From contig CACPQM010000003.1 of assembly GCA_902636075.1 (NCBI GenBank), forward strand, positions 1 to 64,000: a stretch of 64,000 nucleotides of DNA. Direction: 5' to 3'. A program made the translations under genes and the position numbers. The DNA comes from an uncultured Pelagibacteraceae bacterium. GTDB lineage: Bacteria > Pseudomonadota > Alphaproteobacteria > Pelagibacterales > Pelagibacteraceae. Shown here one piece after another: positions 7,599 through 14,691 of the stretch (position 1 is its first letter; each line of letters starts with the position of its first letter). A model generated the notes under the pieces. That model made no database searches. It was not told the DNA's origin and saw nothing but the letters and a program-made list of their open reading frames with translations.

Positions 7599-7651
7599 CA
7601 CTGACCTCGGGCTTATGAGTCCCGCGCTCTAACCAACTGAGCTACCCCGCC
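7599..7651 (-). pseudogene. Truncated tRNA-Met copy (nucleotides 1-53)
   Basis: This is an exact copy of the first 53 nucleotides of the tRNA-Met at 5021-5097, including D-arm and anticodon arm but lacking the 3' T-strand, acceptor strand and CCA. It keeps the presumed native upstream region (7655 onward), where a TTGTTT...TATATA promoter-like pair can be read on the minus strand, so a 5' tRNA fragment could still be transcribed. Confidence 0.9.
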
Positions 7652-7654
7652 ATT
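7599..7654. repeat. attR: second copy of the 56-bp direct repeat
   Basis: Identical to 5045-5100 over 56 bases in the same orientation; it marks the right boundary of the element. Crossover most likely occurred within this block. Confidence 0.93.
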
Positions 7655-7710
7655 TAATTTACTTTGTTATATACTACCTATTTTTCTTTCAAACAAGAAA
7701 ATCAGAAATA

Positions 7711-8682
7711 TTATAATTCTTTATAAAAATTTAAAATATCTTTACAAGTATTATCGTAATTAAATCTATCTAAATTATATTCTATTTTTTTTGGTCTATT
7801 CTCATAAGCTATAATCATTTTATTTTTTAAATCATCTATATTTTCGTTTTCAAAAGTTTCGACATTGTAGTTGCATATCCAATCTTTATTACCCTCATGC
7901 ACAGTAGTTATTATTGGAAGTGAAAAAGTCATAGCCTCCACCATAGCAATACCAAAGGTTTCCCATCTTGAAGCGGATATATAACAATCAAAAAGTTTAT
8001 AATAGTCCTGAATGTTGTCTTTATGTCCAAGTGTAATTATATTTTTACTCTTATAATGTTTATACTCATTATGACTATTCCCAATAAGAATTAAATATGC
8101 ATTATCTAATCTTAGATTTTTAAAACTTTCATAAATGATATCAAAACCTTTTTGCTTGTGAAATCTTCCCACAGAGCCAAATATATAGCTTTTTTCAGGT
8201 ATAGATAATTCCTTTTTTATCTCATCATTTTTTTTTGAAAAATTATTTTGAGCACAGGGCCAATAATAGAGATTTTTAATCTTTCCTTTAAATAACTTAG
8301 AAGCTTTTTTAATTTGAGTTTTATTAGGGATTATAAGGCCGTCATGATTTAAATAATGATCTTTTTGAAAATTCATATGAACAGTAGATACAAGCTTAAA
8401 ATTTTTCTTTGTAATAATTTTGCTAGCATTTCCTAAATGAGTATGAACAACATCTGGTTTTATAGTTGCAATTATTTTGTTTATTTTAATTTTTTTAAAA
8501 AAACCCTTCAAATCATATGTTGTAACATTGCTATTTAAAAATTTTTTGTATTTTTTAGTGTCAGATTCTGGGTTTTTTATTAAGAAAGTTTGATGACTTT
8601 GTGATTGATGGTTTAACAAATTAATAGCATATAACTCAGACCCAGCAAATCCTTTTGAAATTAAAACGTGAAGTATTTTCAT
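7711..8682 (-). CDS. Glycosyltransferase, GT4 family
   Basis: A 323-residue retaining glycosyltransferase with the GT-B fold. The N-terminal domain starts with the typical glycine-rich entry (VLISKGFAGSELYA), and the C-terminal donor-binding domain has GSVGRFHKQKGFD (a GT4 hallmark) and the EAMTFSLPIITT region, where a glutamate contacts the nucleotide-sugar ribose. It probably acts at the cytoplasmic face on a cell-surface lipid or polysaccharide. It stands alone just outside the element's right end, with no other envelope biosynthesis genes beside it, so donor and acceptor are unknown. Confidence 0.9.
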   Translation of the reverse strand: MKILHVLISKGFAGSELYAINLLNHQSQSHQTFLIKNPESDTKKYKKFLNSNVTTYDLKGFFKKIKINKIIATIKPDVVHTHLGNASKIITKKNFKLVSTVHMNFQKDHYLNHDGLIIPNKTQIKKASKLFKGKIKNLYYWPCAQNNFSKKNDEIKKELSIPEKSYIFGSVGRFHKQKGFDIIYESFKNLRLDNAYLILIGNSHNEYKHYKSKNIITLGHKDNIQDYYKLFDCYISASRWETFGIAMVEAMTFSLPIITTVHEGNKDWICNYNVETFENENIDDLKNKMIIAYENRPKKIEYNLDRFNYDNTCKDILNFYKEL

Positions 8683-8734
8683 ATTTTTAAAATATCAACA
8701 TAAAAATGTTAGGGCAAACTTAAGTTAGTAAATA

Positions 8735-9421
8735 CTAAGTTTTTTTAACACCAGTTGGATGTGGAACCCCATCTATTATTAATTTCGGTTCAACACTTAC
8801 ATCAATCAATTCAGGACGTTTATCCAAATAAGATTTAACACTTTTGATAGACATTATGTCTTCTGAAAATTTTTCTAATCTCGGAAATTTTTTTATAATT
8901 GATAGATCAAGCATTTTAGATAAATCTAAATGATGAAATGTAACAAAATCACATGCTCTTGGTTCATCAAAGATAAAAAATTTTTTGTCATTATCTTTTA
9001 AGGCTTTTTCAAGATCTTCAAATCTTGATAATAAAAATGGCGTCATGTCATCTTTTTTTTTTATAAATCTCTCACCTGTTGCAAAATTTACCGTAGGGTT
9101 AAGTGGCATAAAAAGTTCCTGTGCGCTTTGCATAATAGCATTTGCTTTAGCATTTAATATTGGTTCAGTAATATTAATGCCTGCTAAATTTTCTATAAAT
9201 GTCATTATTGCCATACTTTGACAAATCTCATGTTTCTTATCTATAATTAACATAGGTAATTGTTTAAAGGGAATATTAGGTTTTACATCTGACCATTCCT
9301 TATCATAGTAGTCCCATGACATATGATCTTCATATTTAATATTTGTATAATGAAATAATAAACGTGGAGCTTCCGCTAAAGCTCTCATTTTAAAATATAT
9401 TAATTCTAATTTATGTGTCAC
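8735..9421 (-). CDS. Glutathione S-transferase family protein
   Basis: A 228-residue cytosolic GST-like protein. The N-terminal thioredoxin-fold domain (residues 1-80) has the pattern LIYFKMRALAEAPRLLFHY, a LPML cis-proline motif and a QSMAI stretch equivalent to the glutathione gamma-glutamyl site. The C-terminal helical domain follows to about residue 205, including the N-capping region RACDFVTFHHLD. The arrangement is closest to sigma-class enzymes. It is followed on the same strand by the glycosyltransferase and preceded by a 60-residue membrane protein 6 bp away. The substrate is unknown. Confidence 0.85.
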   Translation of the reverse strand: MTHKLELIYFKMRALAEAPRLLFHYTNIKYEDHMSWDYYDKEWSDVKPNIPFKQLPMLIIDKKHEICQSMAIMTFIENLAGINITEPILNAKANAIMQSAQELFMPLNPTVNFATGERFIKKKDDMTPFLLSRFEDLEKALKDNDKKFFIFDEPRACDFVTFHHLDLSKMLDLSIIKKFPRLEKFSEDIMSIKSVKSYLDKRPELIDVSVEPKLIIDGVPHPTGVKKT

Positions 9422-9427
9422 TTAAAT

Positions 9428-9610
9428 TTATGAGGCTATAAACTTTATTAAGTAATAAAGTATACCTGTAATTATTGTTGCATAAACAAAGCCTACAACA
9501 AACAATCTGATAATTATTTTGTTATTATCATATTTTGATTTTAAATATATATAAATGAGAGTGTAAATTCCCACTATTGCAATACTCAATAATATATCTG
9601 TTGGATTCAT
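9428..9610 (-). CDS. Small membrane protein, two transmembrane segments
   Basis: A 60-residue hydrophobic protein with two predicted membrane helices (about residues 6-24 and 34-56) joined by a short charged loop (KSKYDNNK). It is 6 bp upstream of the GST gene on the same strand, consistent with an operon. I do not recognise the family. The clean two-helix pattern and tight spacing support a real gene, but evidence beyond that is thin. Confidence 0.6.
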   Translation of the reverse strand: MNPTDILLSIAIVGIYTLIYIYLKSKYDNNKIIIRLFVVGFVYATIITGILYYLIKFIAS

Positions 9611-9740
9611 AAAATTTTTTAAATTTCTATTTTAATTTAATAATATGATTTATTCAATTGATAATAGAATAATTTTAGATTGTCTTATCCTTGTCAAATA
9701 ATAAACTACTATTATTAAAAAATATAAAGAGAGGAAAAAA

Positions 9741-10757
9741 ATGATTAAATTTAAATTGATTAGCAGAGCTTTTATGAGCTTTGTTTTAGTTATTTCATTT
9801 TTAGCATCTTCAACAGCAGCATTTGCAGAAATAGTAGGTAGACTTTCAGTTCATTGGAGTCCTAAACACCATAGTGCAAAACATGCTCAAATTTTTGCTG
9901 ATGAAGTTAATAAAAGAGCAAATGGAAAATTAAAAATTGAAGTTTATCCTTCAAAGCAACTTTTTGGGATTAGAGAAGTCATGGGAGCTGTAACTTCAGG
10001 TGCTGTTGAGTTAGGGGGAATTGTTGGTGTAGTAAGTTTTCCACCAATAAATAAAAACTTTAATGTAGCGTCTTTTCCAGGTCTATTTAATTCTTGGGAA
10101 CAACAAAGAGGTTTTTTCCAAAATTCGTCTAAAGGAAAAGAAATTTGGGGAGAATTAACTAAAAAAACTAATTCAACTTTAGTGATGTACAATCCAGTTG
10201 GACCGGTCATGTCAATTTCAAGTGCTAGAGAATTAACTGGTATTGATGCTATGAAAGGTTTAAAAGCGAGAAGATTACTTAAAAGTGAAGAGCCTATGTG
10301 GGATGCTCTTGGTGCAAATCGTGTATCTTTAAAAACTGGCGAAGTATACAATGCTTTACAGTCTGGAATGATTGATACAATAAATAGCCCCCCAGGGAGT
10401 ATAAAAGCTTATAGCTGGTGGGAATTTCTAAAATACGCTCAAAAACCATACCAATATTATGCTGATGCATATATAATGGCTAACTCTACTTGGTTTAATA
10501 GTTTACCAGCAGACTTACAAAAAATAATTATGGATGTTGGTAAAGAAGTTGGAACACTTTCAACAGACAGAATTATGGATCATGGTGAAACTGTTCTTAA
10601 AGAATTTCAAGACAGAGGTGGTGTTGTAACTACTCTTTCAGGGGCTGAGAAAGCAAAATTTGATAAGCTCATGAAGGATAAGGTTATGCCTGCAATGGCA
10701 AAAATGATCGACTCTGATGCTTTGAAAGCAGCACAAGAGTATGCAAAAAGTAATTAG
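9741..10757 (+). CDS. dctP: TRAP transporter substrate-binding protein DctP
   Basis: A 338-residue periplasmic binding protein of the DctP family, which delivers an organic acid or similar solute to the TRAP permease. A signal peptide occupies residues 1-30 (AAFAE cleavage). The mature protein shows the DctP features of helix KHAQIFADEVNKRANGKLKIEVYPSKQL and a conserved arginine region near MKGLKARRL for the substrate carboxylate. An AGAGAGG ribosome site precedes the ATG. It heads the dctPQM operon with a hairpin between it and dctQ, which would favour an excess of binding protein. The exact substrate cannot be told from the sequence. Confidence 0.93.
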   Translation: MIKFKLISRAFMSFVLVISFLASSTAAFAEIVGRLSVHWSPKHHSAKHAQIFADEVNKRANGKLKIEVYPSKQLFGIREVMGAVTSGAVELGGIVGVVSFPPINKNFNVASFPGLFNSWEQQRGFFQNSSKGKEIWGELTKKTNSTLVMYNPVGPVMSISSARELTGIDAMKGLKARRLLKSEEPMWDALGANRVSLKTGEVYNALQSGMIDTINSPPGSIKAYSWWEFLKYAQKPYQYYADAYIMANSTWFNSLPADLQKIIMDVGKEVGTLSTDRIMDHGETVLKEFQDRGGVVTTLSGAEKAKFDKLMKDKVMPAMAKMIDSDALKAAQEYAKSN

Positions 10758-10781
10758 AATAAGTTAATTGCTTAATCTAAT
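10753..10781 (+). terminator. Hairpin between dctP and dctQ
   Basis: An 11-bp stem with one internal mismatch (ATTAGAATAAG with CTTAATCTAAT) and a 7-base loop starts inside the dctP stop region and ends 3 bp before the dctQ start codon. It lacks a clear U-tract, so it is more likely an RNA-stabilising or partial termination element than a full terminator. Confidence 0.5.
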
Positions 10782-10784
10782 AAA

Positions 10785-11276
10785 ATGAAAGCGTTGCGAG
10801 CAGTTAATAATTTTTTAGCTTCGGCTTCATTAGCTCTCGCAATGTTAATCATTTTTATTATGGTTGCTGCATTATTTTTGAGTGCAGCCACTAGATTCAT
10901 AACTGGTACTGGATTTGCTTGGTTTATAGAATTACCGCCCGTTTTAGTTAGTTGGTTAGTTTTTCCACTTCTAGGTCCTTTGTTAAAAAAAGGACAACAC
11001 ATTAAAGTAGATTTTTTAACGCCCATGTTATCAAAAACAAATAAAGAAATTTTATTTTTAATTGTAAATACAATTGCACTAATATCAGCTTGCATTTTCT
11101 TTAAAGCAGGTCTTGATGCAACAATAATGTATTTCAATTTAGGTCAAGTAATGGAAATTGAAATAAGTATACCTATATGGTGGATGTTTTTAGCATTCCC
11201 AGTAGGTTTTTTAATTTTAGCTTTAACCTCTTTAGAGTTGCTATTTGACAATATCATGAATTTAATAAGAAATTAA
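10785..11276 (+). CDS. dctQ: TRAP transporter small permease DctQ
   Basis: A 163-residue membrane protein with four predicted transmembrane helices (about 12-35, 48-66, 87-108, 128-150), the normal topology and length for the small TRAP subunit. It partners the large subunit encoded directly after it: the dctQ stop is immediately followed by the dctM ATG. The conserved basic and aromatic stretch after helix 2 (GPLLKKGQHIKVD) matches the family. Together with DctP and DctM it forms a sodium-driven secondary importer in the inner membrane. Confidence 0.92.
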   Translation: MKALRAVNNFLASASLALAMLIIFIMVAALFLSAATRFITGTGFAWFIELPPVLVSWLVFPLLGPLLKKGQHIKVDFLTPMLSKTNKEILFLIVNTIALISACIFFKAGLDATIMYFNLGQVMEIEISIPIWWMFLAFPVGFLILALTSLELLFDNIMNLIRN

Positions 11277-12542
11277 ATGTTTGCATTAGCATCTATACTA
11301 TCTTTGGTAGCGTTAATAATTTCTGTTCCTATTTTTTTAGTATTTGGATTAGGTAGTTCTATAGCTGCTATTGGTGGACTAAATCTTCCTTGGTCTGTTT
11401 TAATTCAAGTATCATTTGGAGCTCTAACAAAACATGTGCTTATAGCAGTTCCATTATTTATTTTCAGTGGGATGGCGATGCTTAAAGGCGGTGCAGCACT
11501 AAGACTTGTAAGATTTGCAACAACTTTAGTTGGACATTGGCCAGGAGGTCTTGGTGTTGCAATGGTAATTGCTATGGGTTTCTTTGCAGCATTTTGTGGA
11601 TCTATATTAGCTGCAATTACTGCAGTAGGTACAATCATGATGCCTAAAATGATTGAACAGGGCTACCCTACTCCATTTGTTGTAGTACTAGCTGCATCTG
11701 CAGCACTTCTTGAAGCTTTAATTCCTCCATCAAATGCTGCTATTTTGTTTAGTGCACTTACATACGTACCTGTCTCTAAAACATTTGCTGCAGGAGTTAT
11801 ACCAGGAGTTATTCTTCTAATTTTAATGGTTCTGTTAGTTTTATTTAAGTGCAGACATATAAGAGCCGATAAAAAAGCTTCATTCAAAGAAAGATTAAGT
11901 TCTTTTATTGCAGCACTTCCAGCATTGATAACTCCGGTTATAATATTAGGTGGAATTTATGCTGGTTTTTTAACTCCATCGGAGTCAGCAGCAGTTGCAG
12001 GTGTTTATGCAGTAGCAATAGGGTTTTTAATTTATAGAGAATTAACTTTTTCATCTTTATTAAGTTGTTTAAAGGATACTGCAATAATTACTGCAGTTAT
12101 ATTCTCAATAATTGCAACAGCTACTTTTTTAAGTGTCGTACTTACTTATACTCAAGCACCTCAAAAAATTATTACTTATTTTACAGACATGGGTGTTAGT
12201 GTGAATCTGTTCTGGTTAATGTTGGGTACAATATGTTTAATACTTGGAACTTTTATAGAAATAGTTCCAGTATTTTATTTGACTGTTCCAATTTTTGCTG
12301 CATTAACATTATCTTTTGATCAAAGTTTATTACACCTCTATGTAGTATTTGTTGCTTTTGCTGGAATAGGAATGATTACTCCACCTGTTTGCGTGGGTAT
12401 ATATACTGCTGCTGGTGTAATAAAAGAGAACCCTGCAAATGCATTTAAAGAAGTTCCCTTGTTTACAATTGTTGGAATTATTTATGGAATATTAATGATT
12501 TTATTTCCAGTATTTTCAACTTGGTTACCTAGTTTTCTTTAA
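11277..12542 (+). CDS. dctM: TRAP transporter large permease DctM
   Basis: A 421-residue inner-membrane protein with 11-12 hydrophobic segments and the DctM hallmark sequences: the VPLFIFSGMAM entry, the GFFAAFCGSILAAITAVGTIMMPKM hairpin region and the ITPPVCVGIYTAAGV block. It catalyses sodium-coupled translocation of solute delivered by DctP. It begins right after dctQ and overlaps the convergent gene at its 3' end by 4 bases. The family assignment is firm; the substrate is unassigned. Confidence 0.95.
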   Translation: MFALASILSLVALIISVPIFLVFGLGSSIAAIGGLNLPWSVLIQVSFGALTKHVLIAVPLFIFSGMAMLKGGAALRLVRFATTLVGHWPGGLGVAMVIAMGFFAAFCGSILAAITAVGTIMMPKMIEQGYPTPFVVVLAASAALLEALIPPSNAAILFSALTYVPVSKTFAAGVIPGVILLILMVLLVLFKCRHIRADKKASFKERLSSFIAALPALITPVIILGGIYAGFLTPSESAAVAGVYAVAIGFLIYRELTFSSLLSCLKDTAIITAVIFSIIATATFLSVVLTYTQAPQKIITYFTDMGVSVNLFWLMLGTICLILGTFIEIVPVFYLTVPIFAALTLSFDQSLLHLYVVFVAFAGIGMITPPVCVGIYTAAGVIKENPANAFKEVPLFTIVGIIYGILMILFPVFSTWLPSFL

Positions 12543-13465
12543 CATGCATCACCTGCAATAGCCCTGCATGCGTTCATAGCTTCTTGCTCTGTACCACCTC
12601 TCTCAAATACCTCCATTACTGCTCTAATTGCAGCTTCTGCTGTGGCTGCAGAAATTCCATCATTTATAGCTTCTTGAACAGCTTCATCAACTATAGATGC
12701 AAACTCATCCTCCATTCCTTCAACTATTATTGCATCAAATTCTTTAGCTATTTCCCTTCCTATTGAATCTCCTATTTCTTTTTCAATTTGTTGACTCAAT
12801 GAAGCCTGCATTGTTTGATCTAATGTACTTTTTACCGTATCATCCAAAGACTTTTCTAAAGCCCTCTTTTTTTCATCAATTATATTTTCAACTTTTTTGT
12901 CAATTGCAATCTGCCTTCTCTTTAATATTAAATCTATTTGTTCAGGTGTCATATTGTAATTTGCTGCAATTCTTATCTTTGCTTTGCTAATAGCTTTAGC
13001 TATTTTTCTGTCAAATTTGTTCATATTTAAAGCTATAGGAGCTTTGCCACCTTTGAGTTTAATATAATAATGAAATGGTTGGTTATCGTATGAAATAATT
13101 TGGAAAAAATATGCTTGATATTTTGGGACGTGCTTACCAATCCAAGTAAATAATTCTATTCCTTGATATTGAACTGATACTTCATTTTTTTTTTCGTCTA
13201 AAATGAAGTTAAATAATTTTTTTCCATCATTATAATATTTTACTTTAAATTTATCTGAAAAAACCACAAGTTGTTGGTTATTAGAAATTCTTCTTATCTT
13301 TATACCTCCTTGCCTATGGTTGTATATTCTGTAATCATCGAAAGTCATTTCCATAATTTCGAATTTAGATGTTTTGCCTGAAAATTTTTTTATTTCAATA
13401 TTTGTAGAATTTCCGAGACTAAATAATATTAAATAAATTTTAAAAATTAAAATAAATAACCTCAT
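12539..13465 (-). CDS. Exported protein with a long acidic helical C-terminus, unknown function
   Basis: A 308-residue protein I do not recognise. Residues 1-20 are hydrophobic (signal peptide or N-terminal anchor). Residues about 25-145 look like a beta-rich globular domain, and about 145-300 are strongly helical, with heptad-like acidic segments such as QQIEKEIGDSIGREIAKEF and an alanine-rich end. Two cysteines lie near the C-terminus (ACRAIAGDAC). It follows a 63-residue membrane protein with a 4-base overlap and overlaps the convergent dctM gene by 4 bases. A periplasmic coiled-coil or envelope-structural role is possible but unproven. Confidence 0.7.
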   Translation of the reverse strand: MRLFILIFKIYLILFSLGNSTNIEIKKFSGKTSKFEIMEMTFDDYRIYNHRQGGIKIRRISNNQQLVVFSDKFKVKYYNDGKKLFNFILDEKKNEVSVQYQGIELFTWIGKHVPKYQAYFFQIISYDNQPFHYYIKLKGGKAPIALNMNKFDRKIAKAISKAKIRIAANYNMTPEQIDLILKRRQIAIDKKVENIIDEKKRALEKSLDDTVKSTLDQTMQASLSQQIEKEIGDSIGREIAKEFDAIIVEGMEDEFASIVDEAVQEAINDGISAATAEAAIRAVMEVFERGGTEQEAMNACRAIAGDAC

Positions 13466-13653
13466 TTTCTAATTTCTTTTTCACATATTAATCTGGCTTC
13501 TTCTGGTTTTAATTCTTTTTTTAGTTTACTCTTTGCAATTGTGCATGCAGATATAGATTTCTCAATACTGAATTCCTCATATTTTCCTACACTAAAATAA
13601 AGAAAAATAATTGCTGCTCCTAGAAATATCAACAATTTATAATTTTTATACAT
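13462..13653 (-). CDS. Small membrane-anchored protein
   Basis: A 63-residue protein with a single N-terminal hydrophobic segment (residues 7-24) and a charged C-terminal region containing two cysteines (SACTIAK, ARLICEKE) and the piece LKPEEARLICEKEI. Its stop overlaps the start of the exported helical protein by 4 bases, and its start overlaps the desaturase stop by one base, so the three genes are one transcription unit. The family is not recognised; the tight coupling supports a real gene. Confidence 0.62.
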   Translation of the reverse strand: MYKNYKLLIFLGAAIIFLYFSVGKYEEFSIEKSISACTIAKSKLKKELKPEEARLICEKEIRK

Positions 13654-14654
13654 TAAGAAATTTGTTGTCCCGGTAAGGAAATTTCTAAATGATATTCAGG
13701 TTCATCTCTTTGCTTTATTAATGCAGGTATTATTTCTTTATAAGTATCAAATAATCCTTTTTTAATCTCAGGTAATTGATCTTGTAAATGAGAATGTAAC
13801 TTTTCTAAATTATAAGCCGGAACCGTTGGAAACATATGATGCACACAGTGATACTCCATCTTCCAATATAGAAAGCTAAGAATTGGGTTCAATTTCATAT
13901 CCCTTGCTGACAATCTGTGATCTTTTACATCTCTTGCTAAACCAGCGTGTTGAGTAAAGGCAACGAACTTGTGTAATCCTTTCCCATAAAAATGAGGTAA
14001 TAAAAGATATAACACTGGTAACCATGAAGATATTAATAAGGACCAGATAATTATAGATAACCAAATACCAACATAAATTCTTGAAATTAAAATAGCTCTT
14101 GGTCTTGCATTTTGTGGAATACTATCAATCATAACTTTAGTTTGTATGCCAATAGCATGTTTTATTACTTCAAAAGCTATACTTTTTTTAAAAAATAATA
14201 ATTCACCAAAAGGAATTAAATTAATTATTAGTTTTTTAGGAGTATCTTTTAAATTATTGTCATATTCTATTTCATGATCATAAGGGTCTTTTGTTGAATA
14301 AGTATTTCCATGATGAACAAAATGGGTAAATCTCCATCTTGTAGGCTCAAAGTATGCCATGAAACATGAAATATAGTAAAATATTTCATTTAAAAATTTA
14401 GTCTTGAACGCAGTTTTATGACCTGTTTCATGCCAGATGGGATTACAAAAACAAAAGATATTTCCATAAATGTAAAACCATAATACTGACCACCAGGTAC
14501 CCCAAGTTAAATAAGCAAAATATCCAACAATGCTTAGTAAACTAAAATAAATACTTACATGTATTAATCCTTTGATGTCTGATTTTTTTGTAAGTTCTTT
14601 TAAGACTTCTTTATCAATATTAGGCCTGAACCACTTTTCTAATTTAACGTCCAT
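13653..14654 (-). CDS. Membrane fatty acid desaturase
   Basis: A 333-residue integral membrane di-iron desaturase that introduces a double bond into acyl chains. All three histidine boxes are present: HETGH at 75-79, HFVHH at 111-115 and HCVHH at 269-273; His236 (FTQHAG) may be a further ligand. Hydrophobic segments lie at about 30-70, 92-102, 143-165 and 190-222. It heads the operon with the small membrane protein and the exported helical protein. It may tune membrane fluidity; regiospecificity cannot be inferred. Confidence 0.92.
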   Translation of the reverse strand: MDVKLEKWFRPNIDKEVLKELTKKSDIKGLIHVSIYFSLLSIVGYFAYLTWGTWWSVLWFYIYGNIFCFCNPIWHETGHKTAFKTKFLNEIFYYISCFMAYFEPTRWRFTHFVHHGNTYSTKDPYDHEIEYDNNLKDTPKKLIINLIPFGELLFFKKSIAFEVIKHAIGIQTKVMIDSIPQNARPRAILISRIYVGIWLSIIIWSLLISSWLPVLYLLLPHFYGKGLHKFVAFTQHAGLARDVKDHRLSARDMKLNPILSFLYWKMEYHCVHHMFPTVPAYNLEKLHSHLQDQLPEIKKGLFDTYKEIIPALIKQRDEPEYHLEISLPGQQIS

Positions 14655-14691
14655 AAATTACAGTAAGAATAAACATCATACATGTATTTAT

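Larger units (their letters stand above)
5045..7654. mobile_element. Miniature integrative element at tRNA-Met (int plus two exported proteins)
   Basis: The segment between the two 56-bp tRNA-Met repeats holds a tyrosine recombinase next to one repeat and two small exported proteins on the opposite strand, followed by about 450 bp without genes. Recombination between the repeats would release a 2554-bp circle and restore one intact tRNA with its native promoter. There are no replication, relaxase, capsid or excisionase genes, so it is either a minimal satellite-like element or a decayed remnant. It lies on the 5' side of the tRNA, which is the less common arrangement. Confidence 0.85.

Noticed and set aside
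7599-7651. A second functional tRNA-Met gene
   Set aside because: It lacks the T-arm 3' strand, the acceptor 3' strand and CCA, and ends exactly where the duplicated block ends, so it is an attachment-site remnant.
11405-11887. Minus-strand frames inside dctM
   Set aside because: Antisense to a clear TRAP permease; low-complexity proline/alanine/threonine content is typical of the complement of membrane-protein genes.
13876-14064. A 62-residue minus-strand frame within the desaturase region
   Set aside because: It overlaps the desaturase in another frame of the same strand and covers none of its own motifs; a shadow frame.
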